NCBI RefSeq assembly: GCF_004349355.1
Contig: NZ_SMFK01000004.1
Coordinates: 220,023-284,022 of the forward strand
DNA from: Flavobacterium cellulosilyticum
GTDB taxonomy: Bacteria > Bacteroidota > Bacteroidia > Flavobacteriales > Flavobacteriaceae
Reading direction: 5' to 3'
DNA: 64,000 nucleotides
In this document: positions 1 through 9,145 of the stretch, piece by piece
Numbering within the stretch: position 1 is the first letter of the stretch
Layout of the letters: the number at the start of each line of letters is the position of its first letter
Made by a program: the position numbers and the translations under genes
Notes under the pieces: generated by a model
Seen by the model: only the letters and a program-made list of their open reading frames with translations
The model's database searches: none
What the model was told of the DNA's origin: nothing

Positions 1-1
1 A

Positions 2-1015
2 GGGTTCAAGGATGTGATGATTCGGCCCAAAAGATCAATATTAAAAAGTCGTTCTCAGGTGTCATTAGAAAGAGAATTCAAATTTTTGCATAGCAATACC
101 GTCTGGGAAGGAGTGCCAATAATAGCGGCAAACATGGATACGGTTGGAACATTTTCTATGGCAGAAGTTTTAGCTAAAGAGAAACTTTTTACAGCAATTC
201 ATAAACATTATTCCGTTCAAGAATGGAATGATTTTTTAGCTACTATTTCCCCAGAAGTGTATGATTATATTGCGATTAGTACAGGAACGGGAAAAAACGA
301 TTCGATTAAATTAGCTGAAATATTCAAAAATAATCCTTTGTTAAAATTCATTTGTATTGATGTCGCTAACGGATATTCGGAGCATTTTGTGAATTTTGTA
401 CAAGAAACCCGTAAGCAATATCCCGATAAAGTCATAATAGCGGGCAATGTGGTTACTGGTGAAATGGTCGAAGAATTATTATTAGCTGGAGCTGATATTA
501 TTAAGGTAGGGATTGGACCTGGTTCTGTTTGTACTACTAGAATAAAAACAGGTGTGGGTTATCCTCAACTGTCTGCTATAATTGAATGTGCTGATGCTGC
601 TCATGGATTGGGTGGACATATTATTAGTGATGGAGGCTGTTCGACTCCTGGCGATGTAGCAAAAGCCTTTGGTGCAGGAGCCGATTTTGTGATGTTAGGT
701 GGAATGTTAGCTGGGCATACTGAAAGTGGTGGTGAATTAATCGAAATACAAGGAAAGCAATTTAAACAGTTTTATGGAATGAGTTCTACAACAGCAATGG
801 ATAAACACGTGGGTGGCGTTGCTGAATACAGAGCAAGTGAAGGTAAAACTGTGCAAGTACCTTATAGAGGTTCAGTTGCAGCTACATTAAAAGATATTCT
901 TGGCGGTTTGCGCAGTGCATGTACGTATGTAGGTGCATCGCGATTAAAAGAATTGACCAAAAGAACTACTTTTATTAGAGTTTCAGAACAGGAAAATACG
1001 GTATATACAAAATAA
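2..1015 (+). CDS. guaC: GMP reductase (5' end outside the window)
   Basis: GMP reductase makes IMP from GMP with NADPH in purine salvage. The frame is open from base 2 and reads [12 protein letters not shown], which matches the N-terminal region of E. coli GuaC after about 10 residues, so the GTG at 14 is internal and the true start lies before the window. The IMPDH/GMPR signature [11 protein letters not shown] carries the catalytic cysteine. The glycine-rich phosphate-binding stretches ([20 protein letters not shown], then MLGGMLAG) and the C-terminal [13 protein letters not shown] segment are all present. The C-terminus ([12 protein letters not shown]) is complete. A GNAT gene starts 2 bases after the stop, so the two probably share a transcript. 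Confidence 0.96.
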   Translation, partial: GFKDVMIRPKRSILKSRSQVSLEREFKFLHSNTVWEGVPIIAANMDTVGTFSMAEVLAKEKLFTAIHKHYSVQEWNDFLATISPEVYDYIAISTGTGKNDSIKLAEIFKNNPLLKFICIDVANGYSEHFVNFVQETRKQYPDKVIIAGNVVTGEMVEELLLAGADIIKVGIGPGSVCTTRIKTGVGYPQLSAIIECADAAHGLGGHIISDGGCSTPGDVAKAFGAGADFVMLGGMLAGHTESGGELIEIQGKQFKQFYGMSSTTAMDKHVGGVAEYRASEGKTVQVPYRGSVAATLKDILGGLRSACTYVGASRLKELTKRTTFIRVSEQENTVYTK

Positions 1016-1017
1016 GT

Positions 1018-1515
1018 ATGATAGTAATTTATAAAGCTACTGTCGTTGATATTGAAACTATTCAGGCAATTGCAAAAGAAACATGGCCTGTTGCTTATCG
1101 TGATATTTTATCCAAAACACAATTGGATTATATGTTGAACCAAATGTATTCCGATTCTGTATTGAAAGAAAGTATAATTAACAAAGAGCATCATTTTATA
1201 CTAGCCAAAGAAAATGATATTTGTCTTGGCTTTGCGTCATTCGAACATCATTATTTAAATAAAGAGACAACTCGGATTCATAAGTTATACATTTTGCCTT
1301 CTATTCAAGGGAGAGGCGTTGGAAAACTCTTAGTTGATGCTGTTGTGAATTTTGCGCAAGAAAAAAAATCCACTTCACTTTCGTTAAATGTAAACAGATA
1401 TAACAAAGCAGTTATTTTTTATAAAAAAAATGGATTTGAGATTATCGCAGAAGAAGATATAGAAATCGGTAACGGATTTTTAATGGAAGATTATAAGATG
1501 GAAAAGAAAATATAA
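1018..1515 (+). CDS. GNAT family N-acetyltransferase
   Basis: A 165-residue single-domain GNAT protein. The acetyl-CoA binding motif is visible as LPSIQGRGVGKLLVDAV near residues 93-109 (Q/RxxGxG/A type), followed by a typical C-terminal half (SLNVNRYNKAVIFYKKNGF). It would transfer an acetyl group from acetyl-CoA to an amine; the substrate cannot be read from sequence. The ATG lies 2 bases after the guaC stop, which supports this start and translational coupling. Its stop codon directly abuts the stop of the convergent pentapeptide gene. Confidence 0.88.
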   Translation: MIVIYKATVVDIETIQAIAKETWPVAYRDILSKTQLDYMLNQMYSDSVLKESIINKEHHFILAKENDICLGFASFEHHYLNKETTRIHKLYILPSIQGRGVGKLLVDAVVNFAQEKKSTSLSLNVNRYNKAVIFYKKNGFEIIAEEDIEIGNGFLMEDYKMEKKI

Positions 1516-2085
1516 TTATGAAATAACAAGATCATGTTTGAATAACAATCCTTTTACTTCACCAAGAGAGAAAACAGCTTTTTTGATTTTGGTTTTCGTA
1601 GGGTCGATGGTGTAGTTGTAACTGGTTTTAAAATTGGCTTTATTGGCATTGGCTTTGCCAAATTCAGAACGGTACAAATCGCAATTATCGAAAACCACTT
1701 CAGTTAAATCGGTGCTCATAAAGTCAACAGCAATGATGCTACAATCCACAAAGCTTGTTCCTTTAATTTTCAGGGTGTAAAATTTGGAGAAATCCAAGAT
1801 GCATTCTTTGAAATGAATTTCAAAAATGAGCTTGTCGCACATCGAAAAATTGACGTCTTCTATTTTGCAATGATTAAAAAATACAGTTCTTAAAGCGACA
1901 TGATTGATTTTTGCGCCACTAAAAATACAATCATTAAAAGTACAATCAATAAAAACTACGCCAATAAAATTGCATTCCGAAAAATCACAATGGTTGAAAT
2001 TACAGCCTTCAAATTCTTGTAAATTGAGTTCCTGTTCACTGTAAGTGAGGTTGTTGTATTCGACTTGAAGGAAATAATCTGGCAT
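1516..2085 (-). CDS. pentapeptide repeat protein
   Basis: A 189-residue protein built of A/CxF/L-type pentapeptide repeats, for example NFNHC, DFSEC, NFIGV, TFNDC, IFSGA. These should fold into a right-handed quadrilateral beta-helix. Family members include Qnr and McbG, which mimic DNA and protect gyrase, but most are uncharacterised; nothing here indicates which role applies. Its last base touches the stop of the convergent GNAT gene. No signal peptide is seen. Confidence 0.85.
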   Translation of the reverse strand: MPDYFLQVEYNNLTYSEQELNLQEFEGCNFNHCDFSECNFIGVVFIDCTFNDCIFSGAKINHVALRTVFFNHCKIEDVNFSMCDKLIFEIHFKECILDFSKFYTLKIKGTSFVDCSIIAVDFMSTDLTEVVFDNCDLYRSEFGKANANKANFKTSYNYTIDPTKTKIKKAVFSLGEVKGLLFKHDLVIS

Positions 2086-3212
2086 TTTTTATTTTTTAGA
2101 TTTGCACATTCAAATCTGCGATGTACTTTTTAAATTTTTAATAGATGTAACCATAGTAAGTGGATTGAATTTGTTAACATAGAATATATTGGTCACAAAT
2201 TTAGTTCAAAACTAAACACTTTTGATACATTTCCCAAGTCAAATGCATTAAAAGCCTAATAATTAATAACGTTAATTTTACAAATAGGTCGTCCCGCTGG
2301 AGCTTATTAATTGGCATATTTAATTCTCTATTAACAGAATGTCCCTTTGGGACCTAAATAATGCTCTATAGGACTACTATTGTTTGTAGCAATTCATGAG
2401 TTTGGGTTTGTTACCTTCTCAGGACGACATGTTTTCTATGCAATCCCTAAAAAAAAATGGTTTTTTATGAGTTTGACCTGTTTTTTGGTAAACCTTAAAT
2501 AGCTTCTTCTGATTAATGGGTATCGAGCTCGTGTACCTTTTCGTTGGTCATAGACGGAAAGTTGGAAAACCTCTATGTTCTTGATGCCATTTCGCCAACC
2601 TGTCAAATCAGAAAGAAACTTATTAAAGTAGCCATTTGAAAAGCCATTTCCCATTTTTTGCTGAAGTATAGATATATGATTCCAGATGTTAATTTAAAAA
2701 AAAAATAGAAAAGCTGATATGTTACAAATGCGCAAATATTTTATTTATTGTGTCTTGAGTGGAAATCTGCAATTAATACCGCGCTTGAAGTTTGCTTTTC
2801 AATAGCATTTCGTGATTTTTTCGACTCATGATTTTTCTACTTTAAATATTTTTTGAACGTTGAGCACTCGCCTAAAAAATGATCTAGAAGTTAAACAAAT
2901 GTATTTCATTCATTTCAAAAAGCATTACATAATTTTAAAAAGGAGTTGTATTATTCACACATTTAGTGGCGAAAGTCAATTTATGATATAAGAGGCATGA
3001 AAAGTAAAAAAAAACTGCATTTGTCGTTACTTTTATAGGACACATACAAACCATTTTATGAGGATTTAACACTAAATTTAGCAATTAAATAATGAATGAT
3101 CTTGTTGTCAATAAAATTAAGATTGGGAAATCTAAATATATAGATTTCGTTTTTAATCGCAATTGGGTTTTTTTGCGTAATTTTAAAATATGAAATCAAT
3201 TCCGAAAAAAAT
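2086..3212. other. gene-poor intergenic stretch of 1.1 kb
   Basis: No convincing gene. At 2287-2410 there is a Bacteroidota-style dispersed intergenic sequence containing the palindrome GTCCCtttGGGAC (2341-2353) and the phrase TTGTTTGTAGCAAT. A 72-codon minus-strand frame at 2436-2654 resembles nothing I recognise and may be a relic. The rest is AT-rich sequence ahead of the CheB-like gene. Confidence 0.5.
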
Positions 3213-4205
3213 ATGTATATAGTCGTTGTTGGTACGTCCGCAGGCGGAATGAAATCGCTTGTAGCGCTGGTTGAGCAGCTTCCTGAAGATTTTCCTGCTC
3301 CTTTATTGATTGTTCAACATATCTCTGCCGATGCTACAGGAGAAGTTTTGCTGAAAAAATTAAATAAAATTGGGAAATTAAAATGTATTCATGCCAAACA
3401 GGGGGGAATTATTCAGGCCGGTCATATTTATCTAGCACCTTCCGATCATCACCTGATGATTGAAAAGAAAGGTCGTTTGGTTGTCTCCAAGGGTGCGCAG
3501 GAAAACCGTTCACGTCCTGCAATTGACCCTTTATTCAGGTCGGCAGCAGCTTGTTTTGGGAACAGGACCGTAGGAATACTTTTATCCGGAAATCTTGATG
3601 ACGGAACTGCAGGACTGATTGCCATCCAAAAGTGCGGCGGTACTAGCATAATTCAGGATCCATCAGATGCAGATTATCCCGACATGCCTAAAAATGCATT
3701 GAACCAAATGAAGCCTGATTTTTGTATACCGATAGTAGAAATAGGAGGTGTTCTTTCAACTCTGATGACTAGAAAACCGAAAAAGCAACCGGCAATTCCT
3801 GTGGATATATTAAAAGAGGTTAAGATAGCCGAGCGTGTATTGAGCGATCTGCCTTCGGTCAACTCACTCGGAGAGCAAGTGCCGTTCAACTGCCCGGGCT
3901 GTGGTGGAGTTTTATGGAAAATGAACAAAGGGCCTGGTTTGCGATATCGATGCCATACGGGCCATGCCTATACGGCGGAGGTATTATTGGCGGAGCAAAC
4001 CAAGAAGATAGAAGAAACTATGTGGACTGCCTTACGAATGTTTGAAGAAAGGAAAAATCTTCTGACTACTATCGCTAAGGAACAAAAAGGAGCTGTTGCT
4101 GCGTCTGCCAACGAAAGGGCTAAAATGTCACAGGTGCATATTGACAGAATCAGGGCCGTTTTATTGACTGATGATAAATCAAATATTAGTGATTCTCCTG
4201 TATGA
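3213..4205 (+). CDS. CheB-type methylesterase, no receiver domain, Cys-rich tail
   Basis: Residues 1-180 form a CheB catalytic domain (chemoreceptor glutamyl methylesterase/amidase). The expected triad is visible: Ser9 in GTSAGG, His36 in VQHIS and Asp130 in SGNLDDG. The receiver domain that normally precedes it in CheB is absent. The C-terminal third has a zinc-ribbon-like CPGCGG then CHTGHAY (about residues 229-252) followed by a helical stretch. No CheR, CheA or receptor gene is nearby. It may demethylate a non-chemotaxis target or be a relic of a CheB/CheR-PAS signalling module. The gene looks more GC-rich than its AT-rich surroundings, which hints at transfer. Confidence 0.85.
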   Translation: MYIVVVGTSAGGMKSLVALVEQLPEDFPAPLLIVQHISADATGEVLLKKLNKIGKLKCIHAKQGGIIQAGHIYLAPSDHHLMIEKKGRLVVSKGAQENRSRPAIDPLFRSAAACFGNRTVGILLSGNLDDGTAGLIAIQKCGGTSIIQDPSDADYPDMPKNALNQMKPDFCIPIVEIGGVLSTLMTRKPKKQPAIPVDILKEVKIAERVLSDLPSVNSLGEQVPFNCPGCGGVLWKMNKGPGLRYRCHTGHAYTAEVLLAEQTKKIEETMWTALRMFEERKNLLTTIAKEQKGAVAASANERAKMSQVHIDRIRAVLLTDDKSNISDSPV

Positions 4206-4298
4206 TTTTTTGATATAAAAACCAATTTTAATATGGGATTATTGTTTTTTAAAGACTGAGTACTTACAAAGTTTATCTAAATACTTTATCATGATTTT

Positions 4299-4478
4299 TT
4301 AAAGATGTACATTCATCAAATTACCGAAAAGACCAATCACTTTTATTAGCCAAACAATCACAAGAATTACAACCAGAATTTGAAATATTTTTTTGATTGG
4401 AAGATCCCAAAGGGAATTAGCTATTGACGAGCCAAAAGAAAGCCTACTATAAACATTATCCGATTTAATGTCAAAAGA
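4299..4478 (-). pseudogene. possible degraded small membrane protein
   Basis: The minus strand carries an uninterrupted frame ending SLWDLPIKKIFQILVVILVI and then a short tail, stop at 4299. It predicts one hydrophobic helix preceded by a basic patch, like many small stress-related membrane peptides of this phylum. No ATG, GTG or TTG start lies between the upstream in-frame stop and the helix, so it is more likely a relic than a working gene. Confidence 0.25.
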
Positions 4479-4508
4479 TAATCTATTTCAGAAGAACTAT
4501 AAAAAAGC

Positions 4509-4542
4509 AAAACCCTAAACATTTTTAAGTGTTTAGGGTTTT
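4509..4542. terminator. bidirectional intrinsic terminator
   Basis: A perfect 13-bp stem (4509-4521 with 4530-4542, core ACCCTAAACA/TGTTTAGGGT) with an 8-base loop. U-rich tracts follow on both strands. It lies just downstream of tRNA-Arg on the minus strand. Confidence 0.8.
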
Positions 4543-4548
4543 ATTTTG

Positions 4549-4622
4549 TGACCTTGACTGGATTCAAACCAGTAACCTCTTGAGCCGTAATCAAGTGCGC
4601 TATTCAGTTGCGCCACAAGGCC
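4549..4622 (-). tRNA. tRNA-Arg (ACG)
   Basis: The minus strand folds into a full cloverleaf. The acceptor GGCCTTG pairs with CAAGGTC (one G-U). The D stem is GCGC/GCGC, the anticodon stem CTTGA/TCAAG with loop TTACGGC gives anticodon ACG (plus strand 4586-4588), and the T stem ACTGG/CCAGT carries a TTTGAAT loop. The discriminator is A and CCA is not encoded. It would read CGN arginine codons after A34 is changed to inosine. Confidence 0.95.
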
Positions 4623-4940
4623 TTTATACTTCACTTAATTTCTATTTTCATAGGTTTTCAGTGAACGCGTTTGCGGGTGCAAATATAGGTAATTTTTGCA
4701 ATCGTGCAAACCTAAACGCGAAATTATATCGATTTTTTTTCAAATCTCAAATCTCAAATCTCAAATCTGAAATTAAGAATCTAATGCTCTTGTAGTTATA
4801 TAATAACGATAGCCAATAATTGCCAATTGCCATTTTGTGGCTTTGGCTAAATCCAACCTTTTTTTGGTGAAACTTGGCAGGAATACTTTGTTTATTTGGG
4901 CAATAATTTTAAACATAGCTGTTTTTTTCAAAGATATAAA
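4623..4940. other. gene-free stretch with short tandem repeat
   Basis: No gene seen. It contains four tandem copies of CAAATCT at about 4741-4768. The minus strand upstream of tRNA-Arg lies here and should hold the tRNA promoter. Confidence 0.4.
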
Positions 4941-4971
4941 AAAAGACGGTCTTGATGAGGAACCGTCTTTT
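4941..4971 (-). terminator. intrinsic terminator of the M56 gene
   Basis: A 10-bp stem (AAAAGACGGT, 4941-4950, with 4962-4971) with an 11-base loop, followed on the minus strand by seven U residues. It lies 21 bases after the M56 stop codon. Confidence 0.75.
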
Positions 4972-4991
4972 GTGATGTTTTCAATCTAAAT

Positions 4992-6989
4992 TTAATTTTT
5001 TGAAAAACCTTTTGTTTCAATCTCAATGATTCCATTTAGTGCCTTATTACCAAATTTTTGTACAGCTGCATCTTTTTCTTTTTGCGAACCTTCTGATATT
5101 TTATGATTAAGTACACGAGTTATTTCCTTTGGATTTAATTTATCAATTTCCGTAAAATTGCTCAGTTTTCCATCTATAATGATAATTGCCTTTTTATAGT
5201 CAATATTTTTATCTTCTTTAATCATTTCAATCGTATTTCGATTGTTATTTGGCATTGCGCTAATTTTCCATCCATTTACTTCCTTACCTTGTTTTGCTCC
5301 GTATCCTACAACTTTGATTTCTTGTAATTCTTTTGAGTTATCATCATTTGTTTCTTTTGTTGTAATTTCAATGACACCATTTTTTCCTTTATCTCCATAT
5401 TTGTCTTCAGCAAATTTATCTTTCAGTACATTTACACTTACTATTTGATCTATAGGAATATCATCTATTTTAAAATTAGAAACAGTTTGAGTGCCATTGA
5501 GAATAATAATTGGTTTTTCGTCTTTTGTTGTAATTCTGACTGTATTTTTAAAAGTATTGACATCCACTTTGTCAATGGTATTTTTATCCAATTTCGAAAA
5601 TTCATCATTAGTCGATTTTACACCATCAATATAAATGTCTTTGTCAGTAATTTTTACACGTTTTAAGCTGTTTTCTGTATCGATTTCAATGGATGGCTTG
5701 TTCTTCTCTTTATTGACAGCTATAGATTTAATAGCATTGGGGTTAATTTTTGCTAATTCTTCTTCAGTAGACTTTTTACCATTAATATAAATTTCTTTTC
5801 CTTTTGATAAGTTAGCAACATCATCCATTGAAACATATCCAATTACTTGATTGTCTATATCGTAAAAGAATTTAAATGGTTTTATTGGATTTCCAGATTG
5901 AATACAACTTCCTTTACCGTTTTTATTTTTGTTTTTACTTTCGATATTGATGATTTCACCGTTAGTATTTCTTTTAATATTAAAAAATGATAAATCAATG
6001 TTGTATGATTTTTTTAGTTTTTCACAATAATTTTTTAATTCTTCATCCGTTGTGTTTTTAGTGATAAGAATTTCTGATATTTTATCGTTTGGTTGTTTTT
6101 TTTCAATTGGTGTTGATTCTTTCTCTTGAGCCACAATTCTAATTTGATATAAAAAAACAAAGGCAATTAATGCAGGTAAAACTGCGACGTACTTCCAATA
6201 ATTCCTCTTTTTTGATTGATTTTTGTTTAACATAACGATTCGTTTTTTGATTAATGATTGAAAAAAATGATTGGTAATGGCAACACAATTTTGTTGCGTT
6301 GTTATTTTTAAAAGCGTCAATTGGTACGCTTTTTTGTCGGCAATGTTTTTAGATGCTTCACTGTCTGCAATGAATTCCAGATTTTGAATTATCGCTTTTT
6401 TATACAACCACATAAATGGATTGAACCAAAATGCAATACAAAACAGTCTAGAAATAAGAACATCAACAGTATGATTTTGTGTGCTATGTACTTTTTCGTG
6501 TTCTAATATATTGGCTAATTCTGCTGCACTGTACAGTGAAGAATTATACACGATATAATTAAAATAAGTGAAAGGAGCCACGTTTTTAGTAACGTCAAGC
6601 AATTTATAGTCGGCCTGATGTTGGATTGTTTTACCTTTTAAAACTTGATGTAAACTACGAAAATCAAAAACGAATTTTAGAGTCAAAAGCACAATTCCGA
6701 TCAAATAAAGAATAGCTAAAATTAAATACCAATTGATTTCTAAAGTTTCATTTACAACTGGAGTTGCCACTGGAATTTTTGACCAATCAAAATTATTTGG
6801 GATCGGCTTTACCCAGACCGTTTTTGTGAAAACGACCAAAGGCAATACTACCGAGGTGATTAATCCCAATAATAAAAACCAACGATTGCTATTGAAAAAA
6901 GTTTCTTTTCGCAATAAAATATAATACGCTAAAAAAAACATGCCAATTAATCCATTGGATTTGAGGCTATAAATAAGTAGTGTTTCCAT
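4992..6989 (-). CDS. BlaR1/MecR1-like M56 metalloprotease with TonB-plug-like tail
   Basis: A 665-residue membrane sensor/antirepressor. About four membrane segments are predicted (near 12-27, 36-54, 87-106, 268-286). The zinc-binding HEKVH is at 164-168, with downstream NLEFIADSEAS supplying further ligands. In BlaR1 systems this cytoplasm-facing protease destroys the BlaI repressor on signal. In place of a penicillin-binding sensor, the extracytoplasmic C-terminal half carries repeated plug-like motifs such as YGDKGKNGVIEITTK and KVVGYGAKQGKEV, which resemble the SusC/TonB-receptor plug region. The stop of the BlaI-like gene is 4 bases upstream, so the pair is an operon. The ligand is unknown. 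Confidence 0.85.
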   Translation of the reverse strand: METLLIYSLKSNGLIGMFFLAYYILLRKETFFNSNRWFLLLGLITSVVLPLVVFTKTVWVKPIPNNFDWSKIPVATPVVNETLEINWYLILAILYLIGIVLLTLKFVFDFRSLHQVLKGKTIQHQADYKLLDVTKNVAPFTYFNYIVYNSSLYSAAELANILEHEKVHSTQNHTVDVLISRLFCIAFWFNPFMWLYKKAIIQNLEFIADSEASKNIADKKAYQLTLLKITTQQNCVAITNHFFQSLIKKRIVMLNKNQSKKRNYWKYVAVLPALIAFVFLYQIRIVAQEKESTPIEKKQPNDKISEILITKNTTDEELKNYCEKLKKSYNIDLSFFNIKRNTNGEIINIESKNKNKNGKGSCIQSGNPIKPFKFFYDIDNQVIGYVSMDDVANLSKGKEIYINGKKSTEEELAKINPNAIKSIAVNKEKNKPSIEIDTENSLKRVKITDKDIYIDGVKSTNDEFSKLDKNTIDKVDVNTFKNTVRITTKDEKPIIILNGTQTVSNFKIDDIPIDQIVSVNVLKDKFAEDKYGDKGKNGVIEITTKETNDDNSKELQEIKVVGYGAKQGKEVNGWKISAMPNNNRNTIEMIKEDKNIDYKKAIIIIDGKLSNFTEIDKLNPKEITRVLNHKISEGSQKEKDAAVQKFGNKALNGIIEIETKGFSKN

Positions 6990-6993
6990 ACTA

Positions 6994-7350
6994 TTATTTT
7001 TTTTCGATCATCGCTAAAATCTCACGTAATTCTTCGGCTGAAATTTTTTCTTCTTTAGCAAAAAACGAAACCATATTTTTATAGGAACTATCAAAATAGG
7101 TGTCAATTGCAGAGTTCATAAACCGCTTTCGATACTCCTCCTTTTTTACAATGGGGAAGTATTGGTGGGTTTTACCAAAAGCATTGTAAGATACAAAACC
7201 TTTCTCTTCCAGATTTCTAATAATTGTTGATAGGGTGTTGTAATGCGGTTGATCTTCAGTTATTTCTGCCATGACTTCTTTTACAAAAGCCTTTTTTAGC
7301 TTCCATATAATTTGCATAATTTCCTCTTCTTTGTTAGTCAGCTTTTGCAT
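6994..7350 (-). CDS. BlaI/MecI family transcriptional repressor
   Basis: 118 residues. The winged helix of the BlaI/MecI family opens with LTNKEEEIMQIIWKL, and the recognition region is HYNTLSTIIRNLEEKGFV. The C-terminal helices form the dimerisation part that the partner protease is expected to cleave. It is the promoter-proximal gene of the operon with the M56 gene. Two palindromes 46-83 bases upstream of the start fit autoregulated operators. Confidence 0.92.
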   Translation of the reverse strand: MQKLTNKEEEIMQIIWKLKKAFVKEVMAEITEDQPHYNTLSTIIRNLEEKGFVSYNAFGKTHQYFPIVKKEEYRKRFMNSAIDTYFDSSYKNMVSFFAKEEKISAEELREILAMIEKK

Positions 7351-7395
7351 ATCAAATTTGTTTAGTAATACTGTTTTAATCGATAAACAAACTTA

Positions 7396-7432
7396 TAACT
7401 ATAATTCTAGTTATACAACTATATTTGTAGTT
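7396..7432 (-). promoter_or_regulatory. paired BlaI-type operators
   Basis: Two dyads lie upstream of the BlaI-like gene: TAACTA-N6-TAGTTA (7396-7413) and AACTA-N6-TAGTT (7417-7432). Their centres are 20 bp apart, about two helical turns, so two repressor dimers would sit on the same DNA face. They share the same half-site, which is close to the TACA/TGTA half-sites of known BlaI operators. Confidence 0.6.
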
Positions 7433-7484
7433 ATTTAACTAAAATTAAGTTTTCAGAAGAATAATGAAAGTTTTTTATAGGAAT

Positions 7485-8702
7485 TTATTTGATTTCTGCT
7501 TGTAGTAATCGTTGCAACCAAACGCAAAATAATAAGGCGACACATCCTAAGGTTCCCATTAAAAGCCAGTTTGCGGTATAACCAAAATGGCCAATAATTT
7601 CAAGTCCTAGCTTGGAACTCACGATATGTGCCAAACTAAAACTCATAGCATACAAAGCCATATAGCGCCCTTCTTGTCCTTTTGGTGCTCTTCCTATCGC
7701 AAAAGCATTCGAAAATGGAAAGGCAAATATTTCGCCAAAAGTGATGAATAGCATTCCAATTACTAATATACCAACCCAAGTATTTAACAATAAAATAAAA
7801 AAACTGCTAGCCATAAGAACAATTCCCCAAAAGATGATTTTAACCCTATTCGTTTTTTTGCGTTCCAATGCACTCACAATTGGCATTTCGAACATAAAAA
7901 TTAAAATTCCGTTTATGGAAATCAGCAGTCCAGTTTCAAATTCAGATAAGCCAAATTTTTCGTTATGATATAGGGGTAAAGTGGTGAAAATTTGAAAAAA
8001 CAACATCGCCGTAGTGAAACTTATAAATAGAAAAACCCAAAAGGTTTTGTCTGTGAAAACCGATTTTGTTTGGATTTCTAATTCGGAAAGCCTAGAGATT
8101 TCTGCTACTTTTTTCTTTTCTTTCACAGACAAAGCAAAAATTATAATGGCCAATATGCAGGTGCTGCCGTCAATCCAAAACAATCCTTGGTAACCAACTC
8201 CCAGAATAATTAAACCTCCAAGCACTGGTCCAGTAGCAAATCCCAAATTCACCGACAAGCGAATAAGTGACAATGCTCGAACCCTATTTTCGGGTTTTGC
8301 ATAAACACCCAGCGAAACATATATAGCTGGTCGAAACATATCCGAAACCGCCATAATGGTAAATATTCCAAAACACAATCCCCAAAATGATGTAATGTAT
8401 TGCAATATAAAAAATAACATTCCACTGGTAAAAAGACTGAAAACCATTATTTTATAAAACCCAATTTTATCGGATAATTTTCCTCCTAGCCAAGAACCAA
8501 GCATCGATCCAATGCCAAAAGCAACCATAATCCAGCCCACTTGACTATAGGAGAAATGCAAATTTTCTTTTAAATATTTTGATAAAAAAGGCAAAACCAT
8601 CGTGCCCGCTCTATTGATAAATGTGATTAGAGCAAGAATCCATATTTCACGTCTAAAACCCCTGAAATTATTGACATAGCGATGAAGCGCGGTTTTTAAC
8701 AT
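7485..8702 (-). CDS. MFS transporter
   Basis: 405 residues with about 12 hydrophobic segments. The loop 2-3 MFS motif is seen as GSWLGGKLSDKIG near residues 68-80, and PENRVRALS is in the region after helix 4. This family exports drugs or small metabolites using the proton gradient; the substrate cannot be told. It is a stand-alone gene between the BlaI promoter region and a 440-bp gap. Confidence 0.85.
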   Translation of the reverse strand: MLKTALHRYVNNFRGFRREIWILALITFINRAGTMVLPFLSKYLKENLHFSYSQVGWIMVAFGIGSMLGSWLGGKLSDKIGFYKIMVFSLFTSGMLFFILQYITSFWGLCFGIFTIMAVSDMFRPAIYVSLGVYAKPENRVRALSLIRLSVNLGFATGPVLGGLIILGVGYQGLFWIDGSTCILAIIIFALSVKEKKKVAEISRLSELEIQTKSVFTDKTFWVFLFISFTTAMLFFQIFTTLPLYHNEKFGLSEFETGLLISINGILIFMFEMPIVSALERKKTNRVKIIFWGIVLMASSFFILLLNTWVGILVIGMLFITFGEIFAFPFSNAFAIGRAPKGQEGRYMALYAMSFSLAHIVSSKLGLEIIGHFGYTANWLLMGTLGCVALLFCVWLQRLLQAEIK

Positions 8703-9145
8703 GAGATGATTTTCTGTTTTGCAAATCTACAACGTTTTTAACCCAGATTCCGCATTAGACTTCGTTATGAAACTGAATTATTCAATAAAAACAAGTGCGC
8801 AAGGACTTTTGTTAAAGAAGGAATACATTGTATTTCAATTTTAAAAAAAGGAGTAAATACTTGGTTTTGAAGAAAAATTTGGGTGTCGTAGATTTCTAAT
8901 GCGGAATTTGGGTATAAGGAGCTTTTTCCAGCTATTCGTTTCAAATCTTTTTCAATAATTGCTTTTTTTCTACCTTATTGCAGGAACTTCCGTTGGTCGT
9001 TCTGCAACAACAAGAAAAATACGCATTATTTTCAAAAGGATTTTCACTACTATCTGGGCTAACTGCTGCTAAACAGAAACTCTGATTTCCAACTATTAAC
9101 TTTGTTGCTTTATAACTTTTAAACTATTTTTGCTAAAATATAAAA
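8703..9145. repeat. intergenic stretch with a dispersed flavobacterial repeat
   Basis: No gene seen. From about 8931 to 9060 it carries GCTATTCGTTTCAA, then a variable middle, then GGATTTTCACTACTATC. A related copy at 34653-34710 has the same two boxes around a different middle. Such sequences look like members of a dispersed noncoding family, not gene relics. Confidence 0.45.
9101..9132 (+). promoter_or_regulatory. Bacteroidota-type promoter
   Basis: TTTG at 9101-9104, a 20-base spacer, then TATTTTTG at 9125-9132. This matches the -33 TTTG / -7 TAnnTTTG consensus of flavobacterial sigma-A. The expected start of transcription is just ahead of the ATG at 9146, giving a very short leader. Confidence 0.6.

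Noticed and set aside
14..19. GTG at 14 as the guaC start
   Set aside because: The upstream codons read GFKDV, matching the conserved N-terminal region of GMP reductase, so the gene begins outside the window.
2436..2654. 72-residue minus-strand frame as a gene
   Set aside because: No family match, no ribosome site and no neighbour support; kept only as a possible relic.
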